Notes: generated by a model from the sequence alone, not told the origin. Positions 8,527 to 17,169 are shown, counted from the first letter of the stretch. The stretch: 64,000 nt of DNA from Bacteroidia bacterium (GCA_021287165.1 JAJTAY010000023.1:1-64000); one strand, 5' to 3'. Numbers and translations: made by a program.

Positions 8527-9480
8527 ATGAAAACCGTAAACCGAATTTGTGAGCTTTTTGGCATACAATATCCTGTTATTCAGGCAGGTATGATCTGGTG
8601 CAGTGGCTGGCGACTGGCTTCGGCAGTGAGCAATGCCGGCGGCCTTGGTCTGATCGGTGCCGGCTCGATGTATCCTCACGTTTTCGAAGAACATCTGCTG
8701 AAGTGCAAAGCAGCCACCGACAAGCCTTTCGGGGTCAACATCCCCCTGCTTTATCCGCAAACCGACGAGCTGATTGCATTGGTGATCAAACACGGCATCC
8801 GTATTGTATTCACCTCGGCTGGCAACCCGGGTAAATACACCGCATACCTTAAAGAGCATGGCATCACGGTAGTGCATGTTGTTGCCAACCAGAAGTTTGC
8901 CCTTAAAGCAGCTCAGACCGGCGTGGATGCCATTGTAGCCGAAGGTTTTGAGGCCGGAGGTCATAACGGCATCGAAGAAAACACTACCATGACACTCATC
9001 CCACTGATCAGGCAAACGGTCAGTTTACCGTTGATTGCTGCAGGTGGCATTGCCACAGGCAGGCAAATGCTGGCGGCTTTTGCCCTTGGTGCCGAGGCAG
9101 TGCAGGTAGGATCGCGTTTTGCCGCTTCCGAAGAATCGTCGGCCCATCCGGCCTTTAAGCAAAAAATTGTGGAGGCGGGCGATGGCAGCACTGCCCTGAT
9201 GATGAAAAAGGTAGTGCCTGTACGTCTGCTCAAAAACAAATTTTACGAACAGGTGCTTCAAGCTGAACAACAGGGTGCTCCGGCCGATGTTCTGAAAGAA
9301 ATTCTCGGTCGCGGCCGTGCAAAAAAGGGGATGTTCGAGGGCGATATGGACGAAGGCGAGCTCGAGATTGGTCAGGTGGCTGCCCTGATCGACAATATTC
9401 TTCCGGCAGCACAGATCCTCAGCGAAATGCTTCGGGAGTTCGAGGAGGCCCGGAAAGAAATGATCCATTCCCCATTCTGA
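8527..9480 (+). CDS. nitronate monooxygenase / FabK-like FMN protein
   Basis: The 317-residue TIM-barrel flavoprotein belongs to the family of 2-nitropropane dioxygenase, now nitronate monooxygenase, and FabK enoyl-ACP reductase II. The N-terminus RICELFGIQYPVIQAGM is typical. The phosphate-binding segments GGIATGRQMLAAFALGA and VQVGSRF and the motif EGFEAGGHNG with its conserved His are present. Between a fatty-acid degradation operon and an acyl-CoA dehydrogenase, a role in lipid metabolism is as plausible as nitronate detoxification; sequence alone does not decide. The preceding terminator lies just upstream of the start codon. Confidence 0.8.
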   Translation: MKTVNRICELFGIQYPVIQAGMIWCSGWRLASAVSNAGGLGLIGAGSMYPHVFEEHLLKCKAATDKPFGVNIPLLYPQTDELIALVIKHGIRIVFTSAGNPGKYTAYLKEHGITVVHVVANQKFALKAAQTGVDAIVAEGFEAGGHNGIEENTTMTLIPLIRQTVSLPLIAAGGIATGRQMLAAFALGAEAVQVGSRFAASEESSAHPAFKQKIVEAGDGSTALMMKKVVPVRLLKNKFYEQVLQAEQQGAPADVLKEILGRGRAKKGMFEGDMDEGELEIGQVAALIDNILPAAQILSEMLREFEEARKEMIHSPF

Positions 9481-9484
9481 ACCT

Positions 9485-9513
9485 TTTGCAAACGTTTGAA
9501 ATCACTATTTTTG
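9485..9513 (+). promoter_or_regulatory. candidate promoter for the acyl-CoA dehydrogenase gene
   Basis: TTTG at 9485-9488 and TATTTTTG at 9506-9513 are separated by 17 nt, fitting the Bacteroidota -33/-7 pattern. The -7 box lies 22 nt before the ATG at 9536. Confidence 0.6.
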
Positions 9514-9535
9514 ATTTCCTGAAAAAACAAACCCT

Positions 9536-10675
9536 ATGAACTTTGAATTTACCGAAGAACAGCTGATGATTCAACAGGCTGCGCGCGACTATGCCCAGCG
9601 CGAGCTGATCACCGATGTGCTGGAGCGCGACCGCACCGGAGATTTTCCCCACAAACACGTTAAAGCCCTGTCCGAGCTTGGTTTTCTTGGCATGATGGTA
9701 AGCCCTGAGTGGGACGGTGGAGGTATGGATACCGTGTCGTATGTGCTTGCCATGGAGGAGCTTAGCAAGGTGGATGCCTCGGTGAGCGTGATCATGTCGG
9801 TCAACAACTCGCTTGTTTGCTACGGCCTTGAAAAATACGGCAACGATTTTCAGCGTGAAAAATACCTGAAACCTCTGGCCCGGGGCGAAAAGATTGGCGC
9901 TTTCCTGCTCTCCGAACCTGAGGCAGGCTCCGATGCCACCAGCCAACGCACCATGGCCGTAGATATGGGCGACTACTATCTGGTGAACGGCACCAAAAAC
10001 TGGATTACAAATGGCAACAGTGCCTCTACCTATCTGCTTATCGTCCAGACCGATCCTGCGAAAAAGCACAAAGGGATCACCGCACTCATTGTCGAAAAGG
10101 ACAGTCCCGGAATCACGCTTGGGCCACACGAAGACAAAATGGGTATGCGCAGCAGCGATACCCACTCGGTAATGTTCAACGACGTAAAAGTGCCAAAGGA
10201 AAACCGTATCGGGGAAGAAGGCTTTGGCTTCACCTTTGCCATGAAAACCCTCGAAGGAGGCCGCATTGGCATTGCCGCTCAGGCACTTGGATTAGCCAGC
10301 GGCGCCCTCGAACGTGCCATTGCGTATGCCAAAGAGCGCAAAGCCTTCGGCACAGCCATTGCCAACCATCAGGCCATTGCCTTCAAACTGGCCGATATGG
10401 CCGTTAAGGTCGAGAACGCCCGCAACCTCTGCCTCAAGGCCGCATGGCTCAAAGATCAGGGAAAGCCTTACGGCTATGCAAGCTCAATGGCCAAGCAATA
10501 TGCCGCCGACATTGCCATGGAAGTTACCACCGAAGCTGTTCAGATTCACGGTGGCTACGGCTATGTGAAGGAATACCACGTGGAACGCCTCATGCGCGAA
10601 GCCAAGCTAACGCAGATATACGAAGGCACTTCGGAAATTCAGAAAATCATCATCTCGCGTGAACTGCTAAAATAG
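9536..10675 (+). CDS. short/medium-chain acyl-CoA dehydrogenase (butyryl-CoA dehydrogenase-like)
   Basis: This 379-residue FAD enzyme has the usual length of short-chain acyl-CoA dehydrogenases. It shows LLSEPEAGSDA and NWITNGN at the flavin and substrate site, IHGGYGYVKEYHVER, and C-terminal YEGTSEIQK with the catalytic Glu. etfB and etfA follow at once, so it very likely donates electrons to that Etf. It may finish the oxidation of short acyl-CoA produced by the FadE pathway, or work in the reductive direction as in butyrate formers. The direction cannot be read from the sequence. Confidence 0.9.
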   Translation: MNFEFTEEQLMIQQAARDYAQRELITDVLERDRTGDFPHKHVKALSELGFLGMMVSPEWDGGGMDTVSYVLAMEELSKVDASVSVIMSVNNSLVCYGLEKYGNDFQREKYLKPLARGEKIGAFLLSEPEAGSDATSQRTMAVDMGDYYLVNGTKNWITNGNSASTYLLIVQTDPAKKHKGITALIVEKDSPGITLGPHEDKMGMRSSDTHSVMFNDVKVPKENRIGEEGFGFTFAMKTLEGGRIGIAAQALGLASGALERAIAYAKERKAFGTAIANHQAIAFKLADMAVKVENARNLCLKAAWLKDQGKPYGYASSMAKQYAADIAMEVTTEAVQIHGGYGYVKEYHVERLMREAKLTQIYEGTSEIQKIIISRELLK

Positions 10676-10762
10676 GCTTGTCCTGAACACCCCACAGCAA
10701 TCAGGAAATTGCCTTATTTTCGCAGGCTGATTCTGTTAAAAAATTAACAAAACAATATAAAC

Positions 10763-11506
10763 ATGAAAGTTCTTATCCTCATCGGGAATGTGCCCGATAC
10801 CAACACCAAGGTAAAATTCAATGCCGACCGCACGGCTTTTGATACTGCCGGCGTGCAGTGGATCATCAACCCCTGGGACGAGCTGGCGCTCACCCGTGCC
10901 CTGGAAGTCAAGGAAGCGCAGGCCGGAGCTATAGAGTCAATTACGGTGGCCAATGTAGGTCGCGTCGAAACCGAAGCCACCCTGCGCAAAGCCTTAGCCA
11001 TCGGTGCCGACAAAGCCTTCCGCATTGATGCCGATCCTGCAGATGCCTATACAGTGGCTGCTCAGCTTGCACCTCATTGCAAGGAATACGACATTATTTT
11101 TGCCGGTGTTGAAGCTTCGGATTACAATGGCAATGCTGTTGGTCCCATGCTGGCCGAGCTGCTCGATATTCCTTCCATTGCTGGTGTTTCGGGCTTCAAT
11201 GTCGAAAATGGCAAAGCTGTATTTACCCGCGAAATCGACGGCGGAAGTCAAACCGTTACGGCTCCCGTTCCGGTTATGGCCATTGTGCAGAAAGGTATAG
11301 CCAAAGAACCCCGCATCCCAGCCATGCGCGGCATTATGATGGCCCGCACCAAACCATTGCAGGTGATACCGCCTCAGGCTGTTGATGCCCGGATGAAGTA
11401 TGCCGGTTTCGATCTTCCGCCTGCAAAAGCCGCCTGCAAAAAATTCACTGAGGAGCAGGCCCGCGAACTCATTCATGCCCTGCGCGACGAAGCTAAAGCC
11501 TTGTAA
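10763..11506 (+). CDS. etfB: electron transfer flavoprotein subunit beta
   Basis: The 247-residue subunit binds AMP, or a second FAD in bifurcating forms, and pairs with EtfA to carry electrons from acyl-CoA dehydrogenases. Family features are the N-terminal VPDTNTKVKF, NPWDELALTRALEVKE and the nucleotide loop GVEASDYNGNAVGPMLAELL. The conserved ARTKPLQV stretch lies near residue 195. The loop has the VGP element found in bifurcating Etfs but lacks their usual DGDTAQ, so the type stays open. etfA follows after 21 nt. Confidence 0.92.
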   Translation: MKVLILIGNVPDTNTKVKFNADRTAFDTAGVQWIINPWDELALTRALEVKEAQAGAIESITVANVGRVETEATLRKALAIGADKAFRIDADPADAYTVAAQLAPHCKEYDIIFAGVEASDYNGNAVGPMLAELLDIPSIAGVSGFNVENGKAVFTREIDGGSQTVTAPVPVMAIVQKGIAKEPRIPAMRGIMMARTKPLQVIPPQAVDARMKYAGFDLPPAKAACKKFTEEQARELIHALRDEAKAL

Positions 11507-11527
11507 AACAATTAATACGATAATATT

Positions 11528-12496
11528 ATGTCAGTAATTGCATATATCCCCAATCAGGAAGGAATCATCAAGAAGGCAGGCTTCGAGCTGGCTTCGTTTG
11601 CTGCCGCGCTGGCCGAAAAAATGGGTCTGCAGGCCAAAGCGGTTGTGCTTGGTCCTATGGCCGACGAAGAAATGAAAAAACTTGGCCAATATGGTATTGC
11701 GAAAGTGATGCACGATGCCAATGAGTCGTTTGGCCTGCTCGACAACAGAGCTACTGCCAAGGCCCTGGCGACAGCGGCAGCTGAAGCCTCGGTAGTGGTG
11801 CTGGCGCACAACAACGAGGGCAAAGGTGTTGCTCCGCGTTTGGCCCTGCGATTGCAGGCCGGTTACGTGAGTGCAATTTCCGGACTGCCCTCAAGTGTGG
11901 AGCCTTTTGTGGTCAACAAAGTTGTATTCACTGGTAAGGCCATCGGTCACGCTTCCATCAACACTGATAAAAAGGTGGTCACCTTGTCGTTTAATAGCTT
12001 TGGCCTGCATGAAAAGGCTGTTGATGCCACCATTGAGGCTTTCAACAGCGGATGCTCGGCATCCGATTTTGCCTTAAGCGTGCAGCAGACGCAGAAAGTA
12101 ACCGGAAAGGTGCTGCTGAGCGAAGCCGAAATCGTGGTTTCTGGCGGCCGCGGAATGAAAAGCCCCGACAACTGGGGTGCCATCGAAGAATTGGCCAATC
12201 TGTTGGGAGCAGCCACTGCATGTTCGCGTCCGGTATCGGACGAGGGCTGGAGGCCTCATGGCGAGCACGTTGGACAAACAGGTAAGATCATTGCGCCCAA
12301 CCTTTATTTTGCTTTTGGTATCTCAGGAGCCATTCAGCACCTTGGCGGCGTGAGCGGTTCGAAAGTGATTGTGGCCGTGAACAAAGATCCCGAAGCTCCA
12401 ATTTTCGAGGCTGCCGATTACGGCATCGTAGGCGATGCACTAAAAGTGCTGCCCGAGTTTATCGAAGCAGTTAAAGAATTGAAAAAGAGCCACTAA
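11528..12496 (+). CDS. etfA: electron transfer flavoprotein subunit alpha
   Basis: The 322-residue alpha subunit carries FAD in its C-terminal domain. The FAD-binding signature begins with VVSGGRGMKSPDNW and continues through ASRPVSDEGW-like residues (CSRPVSDEGW), GQTGKIIAPNLYFAFGISGA and NKDPEAPIFEAADYGIVGD. It forms an operon with the acyl-CoA dehydrogenase and etfB and ends at a strong hairpin. Partners downstream (a quinone oxidoreductase or NAD) are not encoded nearby. Confidence 0.93.
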   Translation: MSVIAYIPNQEGIIKKAGFELASFAAALAEKMGLQAKAVVLGPMADEEMKKLGQYGIAKVMHDANESFGLLDNRATAKALATAAAEASVVVLAHNNEGKGVAPRLALRLQAGYVSAISGLPSSVEPFVVNKVVFTGKAIGHASINTDKKVVTLSFNSFGLHEKAVDATIEAFNSGCSASDFALSVQQTQKVTGKVLLSEAEIVVSGGRGMKSPDNWGAIEELANLLGAATACSRPVSDEGWRPHGEHVGQTGKIIAPNLYFAFGISGAIQHLGGVSGSKVIVAVNKDPEAPIFEAADYGIVGDALKVLPEFIEAVKELKKSH

Positions 12497-12506
12497 GAGT
12501 CAATTG

Positions 12507-12547
12507 ATTGCGGGGGCTGGTCGTTGATCAGTCCCCGCAATTTTTTT
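12507..12547 (+). terminator. intrinsic terminator after etfA
   Basis: A long stem starting ATTGCGGGG and closing CCCCGCAAT, with further pairing inside, is followed by seven T residues. It lies between the convergent etfA and queD genes. Confidence 0.88.
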
Positions 12548-13001
12548 ACTGGTCCTCCGCAAACCACTCGGCATAGCTTGTAGCCGTTTCGCGCAGACGA
12601 ATGCTGTGCAATTTCAGATTCTCGGGCAAGCGCGCTGCGATGCGCTGCCCAAAGTCGATCACCATCATCTCGCTGGTTGGCTGATAATCGAGCAGTATAA
12701 CTTTTTCGAAAGCCTCACTCAGGTGACTCGTAATGTGTTCCGGCACTTCCCGGTTAAGCACAAGGGCATGGTCGAAGACATCAATTATTTCTGACCTGAC
12801 AATCTTTTTCAGATCGCCGAAATCCATCACCATTCCCAGTTTTACGTGCCCCTTGGTGTCGATTGGCTGACCGATTACGGTAACGCTCAGCTCATACGAA
12901 TGTCCGTGAACGTTCCGGCAGGGACCGTCGTAGCCCAAAAGGGTGTGGGCCATCTCAAACTTGAATTCCTTGGTAATGCGGATGTTGGCTCTTTTAGTCA
13001 T
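12546..13001 (-). CDS. queD: 6-carboxytetrahydropterin synthase / PTPS family
   Basis: The protein belongs to the QueD/6-pyruvoyltetrahydropterin synthase family, which converts dihydroneopterin triphosphate toward queuosine or pterins. The ATG at 13001 gives 151 residues. His19 and the CRNVHGHSYE motif provide the zinc ligands (His32, His34) and the Cys28 nucleophile in the C-x3-H-x-H pattern expected of QueD. The longer frame from 13088 would overlap the upstream nuclease gene. Queuosine synthesis is the likelier role, but no other que gene is in the window. Confidence 0.83.
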   Translation of the reverse strand: MTKRANIRITKEFKFEMAHTLLGYDGPCRNVHGHSYELSVTVIGQPIDTKGHVKLGMVMDFGDLKKIVRSEIIDVFDHALVLNREVPEHITSHLSEAFEKVILLDYQPTSEMMVIDFGQRIAARLPENLKLHSIRLRETATSYAEWFAEDQ

Positions 13002-13011
13002 TGCAGTGGTT

Positions 13012-14091
13012 TCAGTTTCGAATGAATAATTTTCCAAATGCTTTGGTTTCGGTATTTTGTTGCAGCCGCAATAGATAATATCCTTCACTGAGCCCGGTCA
13101 GGTTCAGTTGACCGCTTCCGGCCTCAAGCTGAAGGGTTTCGCTGCGCACTACACGTCCGCCATTATCGAGCAGTTGCACTGTCGTTGCCATGTCGCTGCA
13201 GCCCGAACAATGAACAAAGGTGTAACCGATAGCGGGATTAGGCCATGTGCTCACCGAAACGTAGGGTGTTTTCTCCTCAAGTCCAACCGCAGGGTTCCAG
13301 ATAAGTGCGGCAAATTCGGGCCTGTCGATGAAGGGATTACGGTTTTGCTGCAGGGCAAATACGGCATTGTTACGATCGATTTCTTTTTGGCTCACAGGGT
13401 CTTGCTGATGCCAGCGCAAAAGCATGGTCACCGCCCAGGGCCTGATTTCGGCGCCCTGCGTCATCTCGCTCCCGGCCCAGCCTGCATCCTGACCCATATA
13501 GCGCACCGACATGTAGAAGAATCCTCTGGCAAAATCACCTTTATAGGCGTTGATGGGTTCGAATACAGTTCCGCTGTAGCCCGGTGTAACCGAAGGGCCG
13601 AGTTTCGAGCCATTGGTGGAGGTCCAGCTTGGATTGTTCACCTCGCCGAACGGAAAATTTCCTCGCCGGTTGTTCACATAGCCATCGGTAGGCACGATAT
13701 GGTAGAGGTCGGAATACATGGGGGTTAGGCTGTTGAACCAGCTGGCCGGCCAGGAGTGTTCGCGGTTGTAGCATTGCCCTTCGGCATTGTAATTGCCGCA
13801 TTGGTTCACGAAGAAAGTGTATTCATAGGCCGGTGTTCCACCCGGAATGTCCGAATACATATCCCATACCTTGTCGTTGGGCTTTCGGTCGGTTTGGTAA
13901 AATGCCTGCCACAAACCGTTGTAAGTGAGCGCCTGATGGTTCCTGATGATGTTGTTCAGTGCCGTTTTCAGTACCTGGCCGCTGAGTCCTTCGGCGCTGT
14001 TGTAATATCCTGAAGGCGGCTGCGCTGACAGCTGAAGTTGCAGGATTACCGGAAGGAATAGCAGAAAAGCAAGGCGGGTGATCGTTTTCAT
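13012..14091 (-). CDS. secreted endonuclease I family protein with type IX sorting domain
   Basis: The 359-residue protein starts with a signal peptide (hydrophobic LAFLLFLPVILQLQLSAQ). The body is an endonuclease I/EndA (beta-beta-alpha metal) domain, with the catalytic motif NREHSWP near residue 110 and conserved DLYHIVPTDGYVNNRRGN. The last 80 residues form a type A type IX sorting domain (WPNPA near its start, GYYLLRL near the end). It is therefore probably exported and anchored or released at the cell surface to degrade nucleic acid. Its start overlaps the stop of the MntP-like gene by 4 nt. Confidence 0.9.
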   Translation of the reverse strand: MKTITRLAFLLFLPVILQLQLSAQPPSGYYNSAEGLSGQVLKTALNNIIRNHQALTYNGLWQAFYQTDRKPNDKVWDMYSDIPGGTPAYEYTFFVNQCGNYNAEGQCYNREHSWPASWFNSLTPMYSDLYHIVPTDGYVNNRRGNFPFGEVNNPSWTSTNGSKLGPSVTPGYSGTVFEPINAYKGDFARGFFYMSVRYMGQDAGWAGSEMTQGAEIRPWAVTMLLRWHQQDPVSQKEIDRNNAVFALQQNRNPFIDRPEFAALIWNPAVGLEEKTPYVSVSTWPNPAIGYTFVHCSGCSDMATTVQLLDNGGRVVRSETLQLEAGSGQLNLTGLSEGYYLLRLQQNTETKAFGKLFIRN

Positions 14092-14651
14092 AAAACCCAG
14101 AGGTTGGTCAGCAGGTATAATACGGCTACAATGAGTAGTGCGCCGGAGGCAAAAAATTGTAAAACGCTGGAGAGTAATATGTTAACACGAGAAATATTCA
14201 TGCTGATGCCGGCAATCGACCATGCAAAACCTGCGCCAACAAGCAGCATGGGCAACAGGCTTCCGTAGGGCATAAAATGAAATCCTGCCATCCCAATGAT
14301 AAAAGTATTGATGCCGGCCGAAACAGCCATAATGATGAATTTGGAATAGTTATCAAACGAAAAAAGCCTCGAGCCTTTACGAATATTGAAGGCTTCCATG
14401 GCCATGCGTATGGCTACGGCCACCAATATGCCAAAAACAACCCATTTGTAACGTTTGATAAAAAGGTGCATGAAGGTATTGCCCAGCAAATCGCCAAGGT
14501 GATACATAATACCCTGTATCAGGCCAAAAATGGTGGCCATTACGACATTTTTCACATGGCTGTTGCGATGATCGCGGTTTTGCCCCAACGCCAGCGGAAA
14601 AGTGTTGTAAGCTAATGCGATAACAAAAAGAATGTTGAAAAAATGCACCAC
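14088..14651 (-). CDS. MntP-like membrane protein, divergent
   Basis: This 187-residue protein has about six hydrophobic helices in two related halves, like the manganese exporter MntP. IFGLIQGIMYHLGDLLG matches the family helix that usually contains FGxxxGxxPxxG. The membrane Asp residues normally found in the two half-repeats appear as Asn here (Asn16 in AYNTF, Asn115 in GINTF). The start is GTG; the preceding base run offers no better ATG. Its product may transport something other than Mn, or be inactive. It is coupled to the secreted nuclease gene by a 4-nt overlap. Confidence 0.68.
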   Translation of the reverse strand: MVHFFNILFVIALAYNTFPLALGQNRDHRNSHVKNVVMATIFGLIQGIMYHLGDLLGNTFMHLFIKRYKWVVFGILVAVAIRMAMEAFNIRKGSRLFSFDNYSKFIIMAVSAGINTFIIGMAGFHFMPYGSLLPMLLVGAGFAWSIAGISMNISRVNILLSSVLQFFASGALLIVAVLYLLTNLWVL

Positions 14652-14690
14652 GGCCAGGCTGATTTATTGCAAATGTAATGCGTTCGTGGT

Positions 14691-15164
14691 TTATTGCTTA
14701 GCCGCTTGATAAACCAGCGCGCAAATCTTTTCGAGCCAGGCAGCGTCGGTGCTGTCGAAGGCGGCATGCTGCGTGCTGTCAACATCAAGAACGCCCACAA
14801 TTTCACATGAAGCGTTGCGCAATGGCACCACCACTTCCGAATTGGAGCGGCTGTCGCAGGCAATATGTCCCGGAAAAGCATGAACATCTTCAACCACAAG
14901 GGGCTGGCCCCCGTTGATACCCGCCCAGCATACGCCGGTGTCTTTTTTCAGATCGATACAGGCCAGCGAACCCTGATACGGCCCTACCTGAAGCCTTCCG
15001 TCCTGAAGAAGGTAAAAACCGGTCCAGAAAAAATATTCCATTTTATGGTGAAGCACCGCTACGATGGTTGCCATATTCGATAACGGATTATTGCTTTTTA
15101 TAAGCAGTTCGGCTATCTGGTCATAAAGCCTTTGGTAGCGCTGCGCTTTCTTCTCCTGATTCAT
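14691..15164 (-). CDS. msrC: free methionine-(R)-sulfoxide reductase (GAF domain)
   Basis: This single GAF-domain enzyme reduces free methionine-R-sulfoxide. With the ATG at 15164 it has 157 residues. The three functional cysteines are at 69, 79 and 103 (LACI, GVCW, HIACD), with the same 10- and 24-residue spacing as the E. coli enzyme. VEDVHAFPGHIACDSRSNSE and VLDVDS are signature stretches. A longer frame exists upstream, but a promoter box at 15189-15196 fits the shorter start. It stands alone and probably belongs to oxidative stress repair. Confidence 0.9.
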   Translation of the reverse strand: MNQEKKAQRYQRLYDQIAELLIKSNNPLSNMATIVAVLHHKMEYFFWTGFYLLQDGRLQVGPYQGSLACIDLKKDTGVCWAGINGGQPLVVEDVHAFPGHIACDSRSNSEVVVPLRNASCEIVGVLDVDSTQHAAFDSTDAAWLEKICALVYQAAKQ

Positions 15165-15188
15165 CAATCGCATGAGTTTTTTCCGCTG

Positions 15189-15196
15189 CAAAAATA
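15189..15196 (-). promoter_or_regulatory. -7 promoter box for msrC
   Basis: On the minus strand this reads TATTTTTG, matching TAnnTTTG, 24 nt upstream of the ATG at 15164. Confidence 0.5.
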
Positions 15197-15361
15197 CATA
15201 CATTCGGCTATACCGTCCGGAATGCAGAAGAACCACAATTGTACAAATGCATGAATTTCAATTGTTTTCGAAAACGATTGAGGTAATTTATTTTGTCTCA
15301 GCGATTCTGCCTCAAATGTTTGAATATCAGATAAAAACACAAATGCTTAATATTCAGGGAC

Positions 15362-15392
15362 TTTGTGCAATACGATTACAGGTGTATTTTTG
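15362..15392 (+). promoter_or_regulatory. promoter for the CBM48-like gene
   Basis: TTTG at 15362-15365 and TATTTTTG at 15385-15392 are 19 nt apart, an excellent match to the Bacteroidota pattern. The leader to the ATG at 15440 is about 40 nt. Confidence 0.65.
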
Positions 15393-15439
15393 CCGCGCTT
15401 AATGGCAAACAACCTAATACACAACCTAAACAAAAAAGC

Positions 15440-15745
15440 ATGAGCATTAAGAAGCAGTTTCTGAAGAGCAAGCCCGTTTGCAAGGTGAGCTTCAAAGTAA
15501 GCAGGGAAGAAGCGGCCGGCGCCGGACAGGTGGCCGTGCTGGGCGATTTTAACAGCTGGAACCCAGAGGAAGGCGCAATGAATGCCCTCAAGGATGGCTC
15601 GTTTAGCCTTACCCTAGAACTGGAAGCCGGAAAGTCGTACCGTTTCCGTTACCTCGCCGATGGCAGTCGCTGGTTCGACGAGGCCGAAGCCGACGGCATC
15701 GAAGCCGGCGAATTTGGCGCAGCCAACAACCTGCTGAACCTTTAA
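15440..15745 (+). CDS. small isoamylase N-terminal / CBM48-like protein
   Basis: The 101-residue protein is a single Ig-like domain of the AMPK glycogen-binding/CBM48 type. Typical residues are VAVLGDFNSWNPE in the second strand region and YRFRYLADGSRWFDE near the end. Such stand-alone domains are common in this phylum and may bind glycogen-like carbohydrate or regulate a partner; no catalytic residues are present. The ATG at 15440 fits the promoter; an upstream TTG/ATG frame has an untypical N-terminus. A strong hairpin terminator follows. Confidence 0.8.
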   Translation: MSIKKQFLKSKPVCKVSFKVSREEAAGAGQVAVLGDFNSWNPEEGAMNALKDGSFSLTLELEAGKSYRFRYLADGSRWFDEAEADGIEAGEFGAANNLLNL

Positions 15746-15751
15746 TAACAA

Positions 15752-15784
15752 AATGCCGCGGCTCAGAGCCGCGGCATTGCTTTT
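15752..15784 (+). terminator. intrinsic terminator between the CBM48-like gene and tnaA
   Basis: An 11-bp GC-rich stem (AATGCCGCGGC / GCCGCGGCATT) with a TCAGA loop is followed by GCTTTT. An A/T-rich flank on the other side means it may also serve the convergent tnaA. Confidence 0.8.
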
Positions 15785-15792
15785 CAATAATT

Positions 15793-17169
15793 TTACACCC
15801 TGTCAAGCTCCACGGTAAAGTGGCGCAGGATAGGGGCTTCGTTTACAATACGATAACCCGTTCGGATTTCGTTTCGGCGTTGCCAAACGTTGATCAGGCT
15901 CGCTGCAACATAGTCCATGTGGTTGTTGGTATAGGTGCGGCGCGGAATGGCCAGGCGCACAAGCTCCAGCGATGGGTAACGGTTCAATCGTGTTACGGGG
16001 TCGCGGTCGGCCATGATGGTGCCTATTTCCACGCCACGCACTCCGCCTTCGACGTAAAGCTCCAATGCAAGTGTCTGTGCAACAAATTGTTCGCGTGGCA
16101 CAAGGGGCAAAAACTTAAGTGCATCCACAAAGATGGCATGCCCGCCAAAAGGATATTGCACGGGTATTCCGGCCTCGTGCAGCTTCCGGCCAAGGTAGGC
16201 CACCTGACTGATGCGCGTTTCGAGGTAATCGAATTCCGTGGCTTCGTACAGGCCCACGGCTAAAGCATTCATATCGCGCCCCGACATACCGCCGTAGGTA
16301 ATATATCCCTCGAACATAATGTTGTAAACGCTGGCCTGACGGAAGAGCTCTTCTTCGCGTAAGCCAATAAATCCGCCCATATTGACGATGCCATCCTTTT
16401 TGCTGCTCATGGTCATGGCATCGGCAAGGCTGAACATCTCGTGCACAATTTCGCGTATGCTTCTGTCGGCATAGCCCGGCTCGCGCAGCTTTATGAAATA
16501 GGCATTTTCGGCAAAACGGGCAGCATCAAAAATTACCCTCACACCATATCGGTTGGCCAATTGGCGCACCTGCCGCATGTTTTCGAGCGATACGGGTTGT
16601 CCGCCCGAGGTGTTGCAGGTGATGGTTACAATAATAAATGGTATCTGTTCCAGCGGATGGGTGTCGAACACATGCTGTAGTTTGTTCAGATCCACGTTTC
16701 CTTTAAAAGGATGGTCGAGGGTGGTGTCCGAAGCCTCGTCGATGGTGCAGTCGATGGCTGTGGCCTTGCGAAACTCAATGTGACCCTTGGTGGTGTCGAA
16801 GTGCGCGTTTCCGGGCACCACCTGCCCGGCTTTTATCAGGGTGCTGAACAGCACATTTTCGGCAGCCCTGCCCTGGTGCGTGGGCAAAAAATAGGGGAAT
16901 CCGGTGATATCGCTGATGGCCTCCTTCAATTTGTAATACGAGGAAGCTCCGGCATACGATTCGTCGCCCAGCATCATGGCCGACCACTGACGGTCGCTCA
17001 TGGCACCGGTGCCCGAATCGGTGAGCAGGTCGACAAATACCTGATCGCTGCGCAGGTTGAAAAGATTGTAGCGGGCTTCCCTGATCCAGCGTTCACGCTC
17101 TGCGCGTGTGCTACGCCGAATGTTTTCAACCATTTTTATCTTATAATTCTCGGCAAATGGAAGTTCCAT
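15793..17169 (-). CDS. tnaA: tryptophanase (PLP-dependent)
   Basis: The enzyme splits tryptophan to indole, pyruvate and ammonia. The 458-residue length fits. The catalytic Lys lies in SSKKDGIVNMGG. LLTDSGTGAMSD, THQGRAAENV and RFAENAYFIK match the family. Residues that separate it from tyrosine phenol-lyase favour tryptophanase: DTTKGH (not TTTRYH) and AARFAENAYF (not ATRCVENAYF), plus GVRGVEIG. It has its own promoter and a leader of about 155 nt that contains a small open frame and hairpins. Confidence 0.9.
   Translation of the reverse strand: MELPFAENYKIKMVENIRRSTRAERERWIREARYNLFNLRSDQVFVDLLTDSGTGAMSDRQWSAMMLGDESYAGASSYYKLKEAISDITGFPYFLPTHQGRAAENVLFSTLIKAGQVVPGNAHFDTTKGHIEFRKATAIDCTIDEASDTTLDHPFKGNVDLNKLQHVFDTHPLEQIPFIIVTITCNTSGGQPVSLENMRQVRQLANRYGVRVIFDAARFAENAYFIKLREPGYADRSIREIVHEMFSLADAMTMSSKKDGIVNMGGFIGLREEELFRQASVYNIMFEGYITYGGMSGRDMNALAVGLYEATEFDYLETRISQVAYLGRKLHEAGIPVQYPFGGHAIFVDALKFLPLVPREQFVAQTLALELYVEGGVRGVEIGTIMADRDPVTRLNRYPSLELVRLAIPRRTYTNNHMDYVAASLINVWQRRNEIRTGYRIVNEAPILRHFTVELDRV

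Noticed and set aside
15793..17169. tyrosine phenol-lyase instead of tryptophanase
   Set aside because: The segments DTTKGH and AARFAENAYF and the C-terminal residues follow tryptophanase rather than the phenol-lyase.
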